Positions 42,792 to 50,873 of a stretch of 64,000 nt of DNA are shown here, piece by piece. Position numbers and translations under genes: made by a program. This DNA is from Bradyrhizobium sp. LTSP849. GTDB lineage: Bacteria > Pseudomonadota > Alphaproteobacteria > Rhizobiales > Xanthobacteraceae. The stretch covers positions 248,001 through 312,000 of the forward strand of contig NZ_JYMR01000052.1 in NCBI RefSeq assembly GCF_000938255.1. Direction: 5' to 3'. The first letter of the stretch is position 1. Each line of letters opens with the position of its first letter. The notes beneath the pieces were generated by a model. It saw only the letters and a program-made list of their open reading frames with translations. It did not search any database and was not told where the DNA came from.

Positions 42792-43606
42792 GTGAAAATG
42801 CTCCGTTCGTTTCGATCTGTCGAACGAAGCTAGTTGTCGAAGCTTGCCTGAACCGTGCGCGTCAAAAACTATTCGTCACGCGCGATACGATGTCGAATGA
42901 GTCCAACGCGCCATGCACGAGGCGAGAGTGCGACTCGAAAGACACACACTCGCCAAGATTTCGCCAAGCTGGAGTCGCTTCGCCATACATGAGTCGAATT
43001 GTCGCACGCCGTTGCGCGATCAGGAGAGTCAATCCGGGGTTGAAAACCCCTCAGTGCGAGGGACGCGCGGCACTACCCAAAATAGCTGTAATTGTACGGG
43101 TGTACGGAACTTTATAATCGCCACGGTGCAAAACTAGTTCGAAAATCAAATCAACTGATGCGTTTGGATATATCAAGAAACAACTGGAAACAAACCAACA
43201 GCATCAAGCACGCGTAGCAACCGCTTTGTTTCGCGCGCTTGATCGGAAATCGGCAATTGTTACGGTCTTACTCAAGTGATTCTCGCCAGTTGGCGAGGAG
43301 ATCGAGACAGTTCAGTAGCGTTCGGGCGCGATGAGCAACTTGGCGCAACTGTTCTAGTCGCTTTCTCAATGCGCTCCGCGAGGTGATCCGTAAGACACCC
43401 GCCGGACCTCACACAGTAAGCGTTCAGTATCGAGTCGAAGTAGCAGGCCTGCACGCGCAGGCACTGAATGCGTAGGGCTGCCCGCGAAAATCGAGACCAT
43501 AACAACGATTCGCGGGAAGGAGTGTCGTCAAACAGCATGGCTGCCGAGCCGGGGCATCACAACAACGACCCGGCCGCAGCAAGTGCGAAACAGGGGCGAA
43601 AGACTG
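42792..43606. other. Long AT-richer regulatory region upstream of lafR
   Basis: About 815 bases without a convincing gene; short open frames exist on both strands but show no coding bias. It contains a consensus -10 hexamer TATAAT at 43113-43118 and a small hairpin CTCGCC-agtt-GGCGAG at 43282-43297. Its length and lower GC suggest an extended promoter or long leader for the flagellar master regulator, possibly with binding sites for other regulators. Confidence 0.55.
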
Positions 43607-44377
43607 ATGTATATTATCGTTGATGATCGCGAGAGCGTCACGAACAGCTACGTTGGAGGGCTCGTTCGTGAGGGTGTATCGTCGATCGGCTTCTCCTCCG
43701 GAGAATTCTGGGACTGGCTGCAATCCGCCAATGAATCGGATCTGGCAGCCGTCGATGCCTTCCTTCTGGGGGACTGCGATGCCCGCGGAAGCCTGCCACG
43801 GGCGATGCGCAAGCGGTCCGCGGCTCCCATCATCGCCATGAGCGGCCAGAAGATGCTCAAGAACACGCTTGAGCTCTTCGAATCGGGCGTGGACGATGTG
43901 GTTCACGTGCCGATCCATCTTCGCGAGATCCTCGCGCGGACCGCGGCGATCGCACGCCGCAGGGTCGGCGACCTGCCGAGGCCCTGCGAGACCAGGATCC
44001 AGGTCTTCTTCAACGGGCGCGACCCCGAGATCGGCGGCCACGCCCTCACCCTGCCCCGCCGCGAACTGCGCATTCTCGAATATATGGTCGGCAACCACGG
44101 CAAGTGGATCACCAAGACGCAGATCTTCAACGCGGTCTACGGTATCTTCGAGGCGACGTTCGACGAGAGCGTGATCGAGAGCCACGTCAGCAAGCTGCGC
44201 AAGAAACTGCGTGACCGCCTCGGCTTCGACGCGATCGTCGCGCGGCGCTACGTCGGATACCGGCTCAACATCCCGGCCGGCGAGACCATCGACGAGCCGA
44301 TGCAGGATCTCGACGAGGTCGGCATCCTCCTGAACCGGACACATGTCGCCCCGGCGGCATACCCGGCAGGGAACTGA
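43607..44377 (+). CDS. lafR: OmpR-like flagellar master regulator (LafR/FtcR/Rem type)
   Basis: 256 residues from the ATG at 43607 (MYIIVDDRESV). It has an N-terminal receiver-like domain lacking a clear phosphorylation aspartate set, with the family-specific FLLGDCDARGSLPRAMRKRSAAPIIAMS read in parts, and a C-terminal winged helix (LPRRELRILEYMVGNHGKWITKTQIF, then ESHVSKLRKKLRDRLGFDAI). This matches FtcR of Brucella and Rem of Sinorhizobium closely. It would activate the lateral flagellar genes that converge on it. An upstream in-frame start at 43583 is less likely. A strong terminator follows. Confidence 0.93.
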   Translation: MYIIVDDRESVTNSYVGGLVREGVSSIGFSSGEFWDWLQSANESDLAAVDAFLLGDCDARGSLPRAMRKRSAAPIIAMSGQKMLKNTLELFESGVDDVVHVPIHLREILARTAAIARRRVGDLPRPCETRIQVFFNGRDPEIGGHALTLPRRELRILEYMVGNHGKWITKTQIFNAVYGIFEATFDESVIESHVSKLRKKLRDRLGFDAIVARRYVGYRLNIPAGETIDEPMQDLDEVGILLNRTHVAPAAYPAGN

Positions 44378-44405
44378 CGCACTAAAGCGACGATATGAAA
44401 CGACC

Positions 44406-44447
44406 ACCGGCCTCTGCGGAGATAACCCGCAGAGGCCGGTTTGTTTT
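44406..44447 (+). terminator. Rho-independent terminator of lafR
   Basis: ACCGGCCTCTGCGG, seven bases, CCGCAGAGGCCGGT, then TTGTTTT: 14 perfect pairs followed by a T-rich tail on the plus strand, 28 bases after the lafR stop. Confidence 0.9.
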
Positions 44448-44495
44448 CAACGGCAGCAACGTCACGACACCGGCGCGGCTTCGCAGCACGACGGG

Positions 44496-44954
44496 CTACG
44501 GCTTCTGCTGGAATTCGTCCTTCGAGACGTAGTTGAAGTCCTCGACCAGGACGTCCTGGACAACGTCGGCCTGCATCCGCTCATTGACGCGCTGCTTGAT
44601 GGCCGCGGTGAGGATGGAGAGGTCGTAACGGGCGAGCTTCCTGAAATCGAGACGCTCATCCGCATAGATCCTGCGGAAGGCTTCGTCCACGACGAACGGC
44701 TCCGGCGGAACGCTGAGCTGGTGCATGGTCCGCGCCTCCACGGTGTAGACGAATCGCGCGACGATGTAGCCCTGCACGCTGCCGCTCTCGACCATGGGCA
44801 CGCTCAGCGCCCGCGTCTTCTGGTATTGCAGCCCGTCGAGATATTCGTCCTTCGCCGGCAGCAAGCTGCCGTTCTCCTTCCAATAGGCCACGGCATAGCT
44901 CGTGCCTGCGGTGAGGATGCATACCCAGAGCCCGGCAAGCACCAGTCTGATCAT
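44496..44954 (-). CDS. Membrane-anchored flagellar-operon protein, FliL-like
   Basis: 152 residues. An N-terminal signal anchor (RLVLAGLWVCILTAGTSYAVAYW) is followed by a single periplasmic domain: GYIVARFVYTVEARTM, VDEAFRRIYADERLDF, and a C-terminal amphipathic helix AIKQRVNERMQADVVQDVLV ending in a strand-like VEDFNYV. Topology and the final helix-strand recall FliL, but sequence support is weak. It is the last gene of the flagellar run, overlapping its upstream neighbour by four bases (ATGA). It may act at the motor or basal body. Confidence 0.75.
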   Translation of the reverse strand: MIRLVLAGLWVCILTAGTSYAVAYWKENGSLLPAKDEYLDGLQYQKTRALSVPMVESGSVQGYIVARFVYTVEARTMHQLSVPPEPFVVDEAFRRIYADERLDFRKLARYDLSILTAAIKQRVNERMQADVVQDVLVEDFNYVSKDEFQQKP

Positions 44955-45490
44955 TTTCCGTCCTTCGCCGCGCGGCCGGTATAGGTACCGTCCGACTCGG
45001 CCTCCTTGATCGCCCTGACGATGATGGTCGCGACCTCACGCACGGCGTCGTAGTGCATTTCGAGGATCGACCGGTTTCGCTCCAGCTTCTCGCGCAACCG
45101 CTGGATTTCCTCGGTGATCTCGGTCTCACCGCCAAGATGCATCCGCGCCCGCATCAGCCGGACGAATTCCAGCATGCTGCGGCTCTTCCGCCCGCTGAAG
45201 TCGTCGAAATCGATCTTCTTGCCGGTCGCGAGCGCAGCGGTCTCCTCCTCGATAATACTCTCGAGCCGGCGAATCGCCGTTAACAGGCCGCGCACTTCAT
45301 GCGACCTTTCCCCTTCCGACCTTGCCGCATCGATGCCGTCGGACGCCATGTCGCTGCCGACAATAGGCAGGAGCACGGGCAATAGCGCATCGCCCGACGC
45401 GGCACCCGTCATCGCCCCGGCGTCCAAGACCTGCTGCTCCAAGACCTGTCGCTCCATCACCGGAGCTGTCGCGCCTTCTTCTGCCTGCAT
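44951..45490 (-). CDS. FlgN-like flagellar export chaperone candidate
   Basis: 179 residues. After a variable N-terminus, about 65-160 is predicted to be long helices (LTAIRRLESIIEEETAALATG and EEIQRLREKLERNRSILEMH), the pattern of FlgN chaperones that escort FlgK and FlgL. The start at ATG 45490 is preferred to a TTG at 45508. flgK and flgL are in the same gene run, which fits. Assignment is by helix pattern and position, not by a definite signature. Confidence 0.6.
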   Translation of the reverse strand: MQAEEGATAPVMERQVLEQQVLDAGAMTGAASGDALLPVLLPIVGSDMASDGIDAARSEGERSHEVRGLLTAIRRLESIIEEETAALATGKKIDFDDFSGRKSRSMLEFVRLMRARMHLGGETEITEEIQRLREKLERNRSILEMHYDAVREVATIIVRAIKEAESDGTYTGRAAKDGK

Positions 45491-45533
45491 AGGAAATTCA
45501 CCCCTCAACCTTCGTCACCCATTTCCAGATCCA

Positions 45534-46016
45534 TCATCCGGCCTTCCCCGTGACGCCGGGAGTCGCCGGATGCGCAGCGGCGAGCTGCTTGGCAATGCCG
45601 ATCCCGTTGCCCTTGGCAAGCTGATTGCCGAGCTGCTCGGCGAGCATCGATTTCCAGACGCTGCCGGCGGTCCCCTTGCCGAAGACCTCCTCCGACTCTT
45701 TCGGCAACATCGTCTCGACGAAGGTCTGGAGGATGAACGCCTCGAACTTGCGATACACCTCACCGGAAGCGGGCTTCTTGATCACCTGCACCGGCGCGCC
45801 GTTCACCACCCCCGATTGCGCTTCAGGCACCGTCGTCGCCGATTGATCGGCGGCAGCCGTTGCCGCGGCCTTGTTGACCTCGGCGTCCATCGTGGCGGCA
45901 AAATCGGTGTCCGACGATTTCAGGGCGTCGAGCTTTGCAGTCGCCACGCGTTGCGTCACCGGATCGCCGGCTTCGAGAACGTCGAGAACGAGGTCGGGCG
46001 TCGCTGTCACGATCAT
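45534..46016 (-). CDS. flgJ: Flagellar rod-binding protein FlgJ, N-terminal domain type
   Basis: 160 residues. The rod-binding domain is at about 90-148: KFEAFILQTFVETMLPKESEE, GKGTAGSVWKSMLAEQLGNQ and GNGIGIAKQL. There is no muramidase domain, as is usual in alphaproteobacteria, where a separate transglycosylase supplies the activity (the SLT protein at 54755 is a candidate). Start overlaps the upstream gene by four bases. Confidence 0.88.
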   Translation of the reverse strand: MIVTATPDLVLDVLEAGDPVTQRVATAKLDALKSSDTDFAATMDAEVNKAAATAAADQSATTVPEAQSGVVNGAPVQVIKKPASGEVYRKFEAFILQTFVETMLPKESEEVFGKGTAGSVWKSMLAEQLGNQLAKGNGIGIAKQLAAAHPATPGVTGKAG

Positions 46017-46432
46017 GTCTTATTCCGGCTGGCTGGCCGTGGCGTCCAGTCGCGCACGGCGGGATGTATCCCCGTCATCTCTTCGAGCGAGCGCTTCTCC
46101 GCGTCGCGACGCTTGTCGGCGAGCGCCGCTTTGGCGACTTCCTCGAGCTGCTTCACGCGGCGGTTCTCCGAGCGGACCTGGTCGAGCTGCCGCGAGGCCC
46201 GCTCCTGAACGGCGCGCGCGCCGACGCTGGTCTTGGTCAGGCGCCGCGCGATCGATTCGCTCGATGATCCCACCGGCGGCTTCCCCTCGTTCAGGGCTCC
46301 GACCAGCCATGCCTGCTCATCCTGCAAGGTCTGCTCCTGCTGCCGCAAATGCGCGAGCTGCCATTCGGACAGCCGGAGCTGGAGCTTCACGAGCGAGACG
46401 ATCCGGCCGAGCTTGTCCGCGCGCGATGTCAT
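46013..46432 (-). CDS. Small coiled-coil flagellar protein, FliJ-like
   Basis: 139 residues, mostly helical and charged: LGRIVSLVKLQLRLSEWQLA, then a loop (GKPPVGSSSES), then RQLDQVRSENRRVKQLEEVA. Two long helices with a basic character resemble FliJ/YscO export proteins. It lies directly after fliR and overlaps flgJ. No definitive signature is seen; the call rests on fold pattern and position. Confidence 0.6.
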   Translation of the reverse strand: MTSRADKLGRIVSLVKLQLRLSEWQLAHLRQQEQTLQDEQAWLVGALNEGKPPVGSSSESIARRLTKTSVGARAVQERASRQLDQVRSENRRVKQLEEVAKAALADKRRDAEKRSLEEMTGIHPAVRDWTPRPASRNKT

Positions 46433-46438
46433 GGCCGG

Positions 46439-47191
46439 TCATTCCGCCAGCCACGACGACAGGCCGAGCATGAACTGCGTCAGCAACTCGTCGCTGGTGA
46501 GGTAGAGCAGCAGGAAGCCGCCGAACAGGACGAAGGGCACCGAGATGAAATAGACCGGAATCGCCGGTGTCAGCTTGTTGATGAGGCCGACCGCCAAATT
46601 GACGATGACGGAATAGACGATGAAGGGGCTGGTGATCCGCAGCGTCAGCACGAACGCTTGCGACAGGCGGCTCTCGAGCTGGTTCAGTGCCATCTCGCTG
46701 CTCAACTTCTCGCCGGGGCGCCAGACGTCGTAGGAATTCATCAGTCCGCGCAGGACCTGCCAGTGCAGGTCGGTCATGAAGAACAGCGTGGTGACGGCGA
46801 CCATGATCAGCGGCACCAGGGCCGGCGCCGAATCGGTATCGCCGACCGGCGTTCCCGGGATGTTGCTGAGCCCGATTGCGCTCGCCATCACGGTCGCCAT
46901 GGTCTGGAGCGCGAGAAAAAACACGCGGCCGCCGAGCCCGATGACGCTGCCGACCAGGAGCTCGGTGCCGATCAGTGACGCAAGCGTCAGCGGCGGTGCG
47001 TTGTCCACCAGCGGCTTCAGGATCGCAACCAGGATCGGCGCCAGCGCAAACGTCGTGACGAGCGCGACGAACAGGCGGATCTGGGGCGGAATGTTGACGC
47101 TTGAATAGCCGGGCACCAGCATCAGGCAACCGCCGATGCGACAGAACACGATGAAGGTGGCAAGCACGTTGTCGGCAAGGCCATTGATCAC
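46439..47191 (-). CDS. fliR: Flagellar export apparatus protein FliR
   Basis: 250 residues with about six membrane segments. Typical FliR landmarks: FCRIGGCLMLVPGYSSVNIPP at the N-terminus, the central SNIPGTPVGDTD loop and the C-terminal KLTPAIPVYFISVPF. Part of the FliPQR export gate in the inner membrane. Its start overlaps the flhA stop by four bases. Confidence 0.95.
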   Translation of the reverse strand: MINGLADNVLATFIVFCRIGGCLMLVPGYSSVNIPPQIRLFVALVTTFALAPILVAILKPLVDNAPPLTLASLIGTELLVGSVIGLGGRVFFLALQTMATVMASAIGLSNIPGTPVGDTDSAPALVPLIMVAVTTLFFMTDLHWQVLRGLMNSYDVWRPGEKLSSEMALNQLESRLSQAFVLTLRITSPFIVYSVIVNLAVGLINKLTPAIPVYFISVPFVLFGGFLLLYLTSDELLTQFMLGLSSWLAE

Positions 47192-49269
47192 GAGATGGCT
47201 CCGAGCGCCCGGATCTCGGCGGTGCGTGCGACCTCGACATGCGACAGGATCGGCAGCGTCGGGAACACCCGTTCCAAGATCATGCGGACATAGGGACGGG
47301 CTTCCGGGGTCACCGCCAGCACCACGCTGGTGCCGTCCTCGGTGAATTTCCGGATCGCGGCGCTGGCGTCGGTCGCGAACTGCTCGATCAGCCGCGGGTC
47401 GGCATCAAACTCGACGACGTCGCCCTTGGCATCGCGCTTCAGGCTCTGGTGGAACGCGAGATCCCACCGATTGCCGAGACGAAGGACGTTGAGCACGCCA
47501 TTGTCGGAGAGATCGCCGCAGATCTGCTGGGCCAGACGCATCCGCACGTGCTCGGCGACCTGTTCGGAGCGCCGCACATGGGGCGCGACCTCGGCGATCG
47601 CCTCGAGGATCAGGTGAAGGTTCCGGATCGACACGCGCTCGGCCAGCAGGATCTTCAGGATCGCCAGCAGGCCCGAATAGGAGATCTGCGACGGGCAGAG
47701 ATCGTCGACCAGGCGCTTGTATTCGGGCTCGAGCCGGTCGAGCAGGCCACGCATGTCCTTGTAGGACAGCAGCTGGGCGAGGTTCGCCCTGGTCACTTCG
47801 CTCAGATGCGTGAGCAGCACCGACAGATTGTCGACGGGCTTGCAGCCCTGTCGCTTGACCTCGTCAGTGAAGGCTTCCGTCACCCACAGCGCCTTCATGC
47901 CGAACGCGGGCTCGATAACCTCGTCGCCCGGCACGTCGGGCTTGCCGTCCTTGTCCACCAGCACCATCACCTCGCCGAGCCGCAGCTCGCCATGGGCGAC
48001 GCGCGTATCGTGAATCCGGATCTGGTACCCCTTGGGGTCGATCGACAGATTGTCCGACAGCTTGATCTCGGGAATGACGAAGCCATACTGCTTGGCGAAC
48101 TTCTTGCGGATCTTGCTGACGCGATGCGCCAGTTCGTTGCGCGAACCCAGCAGATGGACCGACAAATGGCCGCCGAGCGACACTTCGATCTCGGTGGTCT
48201 TGAGCGATTCCTTGACGGATTCCTTGGCTTCGGCCTGCGCCCGCTCGTCAGCCTTGTGCGCCTCCTCCTTCCGCTCTCGCGCCGCCTGCCGCCTCGGCAG
48301 CGAGTAGCCGACGAAAGCCATGGCACCGCCGAGCAACACGAACGGTGCCATCGGAAGTCCCGGCATCAGGGCGAGCACGAACATCATCAACGACGCCGCC
48401 GACACCGCGCGCGGGTAGCCGCCGAGCTGTCGCAGCACGGCCTGCTCCGCCGACCCCCTGGTACCGCCCTTGGAGACCAGGAGGCCCGCCGACAGCGACA
48501 CGATCAGTGCCGGCATCTGCGTGACCAGACCGTCGCCGACGGAGAGTTTTGTGTAGACGTCCGCGGAGCGCGACAGCGTCAGGCCGTGATGGGTGACGCC
48601 GATGATGATACCGCCGAAGATATTGATCGCGGTGATGATCAGGCCGGCGATGGCATCGCCGCGGACGAATTTCGAGGCACCGTCCATCGCGCCAAAGAAG
48701 GAGCTTTCCTCTTCGAGTTCGCGGCGCCGACGCTGAGCTTCCTTGTCGTCGATCAAGCCCGCCGACAGGTCCGCGTCGATCGCCATCTGCTTGCCCGGGA
48801 TTGCGTCCAGGGTGAAGCGGGCTCCGACTTCGGCGATACGCGTCGCGCCCTTGGTAATCACGACGAAATTCACCGTGACCAGGATCGCGAAGATGATCAG
48901 GCCGATGACGAAGTCGCCGCCCATGACGAACTTCGAGAAGCCGGCGACGACATGGCCCGCGGCCTGCTCGCCCTCCCCGCCGCGGGAGAGGATCAGGCGG
49001 GTCGTCGCAACGTTGAGCGCCAGCCGCAGGATCGTCGCGATCAGCAGCACCGTCGGGAAGGCCGAGAAATCGAGCGGCCGCTGGATCCACAGCGCGACCA
49101 TCAGGATCAGCGCCGACAACGCGATCGAGAAGGCGAGGCCGAGATCGATCAGGATCGGGGGAATCGGCAGGAACAGGATCGTGAGCATGGCCACGATACC
49201 GCCTGCGAAAAAGGCATCGGCCCCCAGTCGTCGTGGGGTCGGCAGGCTAGCAGCTAACGTATTGGCCAT
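47188..49269 (-). CDS. flhA: Flagellar export apparatus protein FlhA
   Basis: 693 residues, full length. The N-terminal half carries about eight membrane spans with the FHIPEP-region equivalent ATRIAEVGARFTLDAIPGKQ followed by MAIDADLSAGLIDDKEAQRR; the C-terminal half is the cytoplasmic nonamer-forming domain (DNLSVLLTHLSEVTRANLAQ). It is the main export gate that docks chaperone-substrate complexes. A long open frame on the opposite strand (47239-49257) is only its mirror. Confidence 0.97.
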   Translation of the reverse strand: MANTLAASLPTPRRLGADAFFAGGIVAMLTILFLPIPPILIDLGLAFSIALSALILMVALWIQRPLDFSAFPTVLLIATILRLALNVATTRLILSRGGEGEQAAGHVVAGFSKFVMGGDFVIGLIIFAILVTVNFVVITKGATRIAEVGARFTLDAIPGKQMAIDADLSAGLIDDKEAQRRRRELEEESSFFGAMDGASKFVRGDAIAGLIITAINIFGGIIIGVTHHGLTLSRSADVYTKLSVGDGLVTQMPALIVSLSAGLLVSKGGTRGSAEQAVLRQLGGYPRAVSAASLMMFVLALMPGLPMAPFVLLGGAMAFVGYSLPRRQAARERKEEAHKADERAQAEAKESVKESLKTTEIEVSLGGHLSVHLLGSRNELAHRVSKIRKKFAKQYGFVIPEIKLSDNLSIDPKGYQIRIHDTRVAHGELRLGEVMVLVDKDGKPDVPGDEVIEPAFGMKALWVTEAFTDEVKRQGCKPVDNLSVLLTHLSEVTRANLAQLLSYKDMRGLLDRLEPEYKRLVDDLCPSQISYSGLLAILKILLAERVSIRNLHLILEAIAEVAPHVRRSEQVAEHVRMRLAQQICGDLSDNGVLNVLRLGNRWDLAFHQSLKRDAKGDVVEFDADPRLIEQFATDASAAIRKFTEDGTSVVLAVTPEARPYVRMILERVFPTLPILSHVEVARTAEIRALGAIS

Positions 49270-49346
49270 GGGTCACCGGCAGCAGGGTCCGCCTTGCAAT
49301 CTGCCGCCTAAAGCTTACGCGAGGGTGGTGGCCTGCGGCTCGCGGA

Positions 49347-49613
49347 TCAGAAGCCGTGCTCGATCCGCGAATAGACCATTTCGGTGAAGGTGGAGAGGTG
49401 CGCGCCGATGAAGGAGCCGGAGACAGCAACGACCAGGAGAATGACGATGATCTTCGGAACGAAGGTCAGCGTCACTTCCTGGACCTGGGTCAAGGCCTGG
49501 ATCAGCGCGATGAGAGTGCCGACCAGCATCGCCGCGCCAACCGCGGGTCCGGAGGCGACAATGATGGTCCAGATCGCCGCCTGGACGATGTCGAGAGCGT
49601 CCCGCTCGTTCAT
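49347..49613 (-). CDS. fliQ: Flagellar export apparatus protein FliQ
   Basis: 88 residues with two membrane segments (AIWTIIVASGPAVGAAMLVG and KIIVILLVVAVSGSFIGAHL) and the conserved IALIQALTQVQEVTLTFVPK between them. Export-gate subunit. It follows flgD by three bases and is separated from flhA by 77 bases. Confidence 0.95.
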   Translation of the reverse strand: MNERDALDIVQAAIWTIIVASGPAVGAAMLVGTLIALIQALTQVQEVTLTFVPKIIVILLVVAVSGSFIGAHLSTFTEMVYSRIEHGF

Positions 49614-49616
49614 GGC

Positions 49617-50033
49617 CTAGCTGAGCGTGAGGCCGGGGCCGACCGCGATCTTGGTGCCGTCCTCGAGGGTCGCGACAGATCCGTCGCTGTTGATCGAGAC
49701 CGACGCGATCTTGCCGGTAACGGCCGCCCCGGTCGTATCCGTGAAGCTGACGTTACGCCCGATCAACCCGTCCGCCTGCGTCAGCGCCTGCGAGGACAGC
49801 AGCGAATCGAGCTTCGAGTTGGTCAGCGTAGCCTGCTCGACCGTGGAGAGCTGCGCGAACTGGCTCATATATTGCGAGGTATCCATCGGATTTGTCGGAT
49901 CCTGGTTCTTCATCTCGGCGATGAGGAGCTGAAGAAACGTGTTGTAGTCGACGCTGTTGCTCGACGTAGTCGAGCTGGATCCGGTCGTCGACGAAGTGTT
50001 GCTCGTTGCATCGGTCGCGCTGGTGACGTTCAT
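49617..50033 (-). CDS. flgD: Flagellar hook-capping protein FlgD (short form)
   Basis: 138 residues. After a Ser/Thr-rich N-terminus the signature VDYNTFLQLLIAEMKNQDPT and MDTSQYMSQFAQLSTVEQAT is complete. The protein ends soon after one beta segment (GRNVSFTDTTGAAVTGK), so the tudor/Fn3-like C-terminal part of the roughly 230-residue enteric FlgD is missing; short forms are common in rhizobia. It caps the growing hook. Confidence 0.93.
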   Translation of the reverse strand: MNVTSATDATSNTSSTTGSSSTTSSNSVDYNTFLQLLIAEMKNQDPTNPMDTSQYMSQFAQLSTVEQATLTNSKLDSLLSSQALTQADGLIGRNVSFTDTTGAAVTGKIASVSINSDGSVATLEDGTKIAVGPGLTLS

Positions 50034-50047
50034 GTGCCTCTCCGCTG

Positions 50048-50458
50048 TCAGGCAGCCTCGAATGGGGAATCGGTGGTGGCGCCGGCCAGGATCGCCTGCT
50101 CCACCGGGAACAGCGCCCGGATACGCTTGAGCGCTTCGAAATAGCGGGTCGCGCCGACCAGCTCGTCGACCGCGGCAAGCCCCTCCAGCATCTCGTTGCT
50201 CTCGCAGACCGCCCAGAGGGCGGCGTAATGCTGCCCGTAGAGCGCGGCAGCATCGGCAAGGTTCGTCGGGTTGATCAACATGAGCTGAACGATGAAATAG
50301 AGCTGCCGCATCGCCGTGGTGGCGTCGGACGCCTGCATGACCTGTCCTTCGAGCAGGAACATCACGTCGTTGACGAGCTCGACGGAGACCTTGCGGTCAA
50401 CGCGCAGCACCGCGCCGTTGATGTAGACCCGTTCGCCCGCCCGCAAGGATATCTTCAT
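50048..50458 (-). CDS. flbT: Flagellin synthesis regulator FlbT
   Basis: 136 residues. The N-terminus MKISLRAGERVYINGAVLRVDRK is diagnostic, followed by MLINPTNLADAAALYGQHYA-type sequence. In Caulobacter FlbT binds the 5' leader of flagellin mRNA and controls its stability; in Bradyrhizobium lateral flagella it is reported, from memory, to be needed for flagellin synthesis. The flagellin leaders at 62655-62733 and 63835-63919 are its natural candidate targets. Start shares one base with the flaF stop (TAATG). Confidence 0.95.
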   Translation of the reverse strand: MKISLRAGERVYINGAVLRVDRKVSVELVNDVMFLLEGQVMQASDATTAMRQLYFIVQLMLINPTNLADAAALYGQHYAALWAVCESNEMLEGLAAVDELVGATRYFEALKRIRALFPVEQAILAGATTDSPFEAA

Positions 50459-50802
50459 TAGAGCGCATCTCGGATCAGGCGGTTGATTTCGATGAGCTGC
50501 ACCACGTCGTTCGATCTCTCTTCACGAAGCCGATCCGCTTCCTTGACGACCCACAGCCCGATCGAGATGATGTCGGCGCGCAACTTGTCGGGCAGTCCGT
50601 TTTCCGGATGCGCGAGATCCTCGATGAAGATCGTCCACAGCCGCCGGACGTAGAGCAGGCTCTCGACCAGATCCTCGATGCTGAAACGCCCCTTCTCGAG
50701 TCGCTCCAGCCGGTCGATGCCGAGGCTGAGCGCCTGCCGCTCGCGCCCCCGCGCCTCGTAGCCGCTGTCTTCAACGACCGTTTCGTAGGCTTCAAAAGTC
50801 AT
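50458..50802 (-). CDS. flaF: Flagellin synthesis regulator FlaF
   Basis: 114 residues from the ATG at 50802 (MTFEAYETVVEDSGYEARG), preferred over 50829. The ARGRERQALSLGIDRLE core is the FlaF hallmark. In Caulobacter FlaF acts as a flagellin secretion chaperone and opposes FlbT, coupling flagellin translation to export. It is immediately upstream of flbT with a one-base overlap, as in other alphaproteobacteria. Confidence 0.92.
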   Translation of the reverse strand: MTFEAYETVVEDSGYEARGRERQALSLGIDRLERLEKGRFSIEDLVESLLYVRRLWTIFIEDLAHPENGLPDKLRADIISIGLWVVKEADRLREERSNDVVQLIEINRLIRDAL

Positions 50803-50873
50803 CCGGACCACTCTGCGCAGGAACTGCAAGGAAGCTGCAAGAAAACTGAATGAGAAAGCGACGGCCGCCCAGC

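Noticed and set aside
42890..43538. Several 70-90 codon frames on both strands before lafR
   Set aside because: No codon bias, no ribosome binding sites, no family resemblance; the region is better read as regulatory.
47239..49257. A 672-codon open frame on the plus strand
   Set aside because: It mirrors flhA, whose product is recognisable from end to end.
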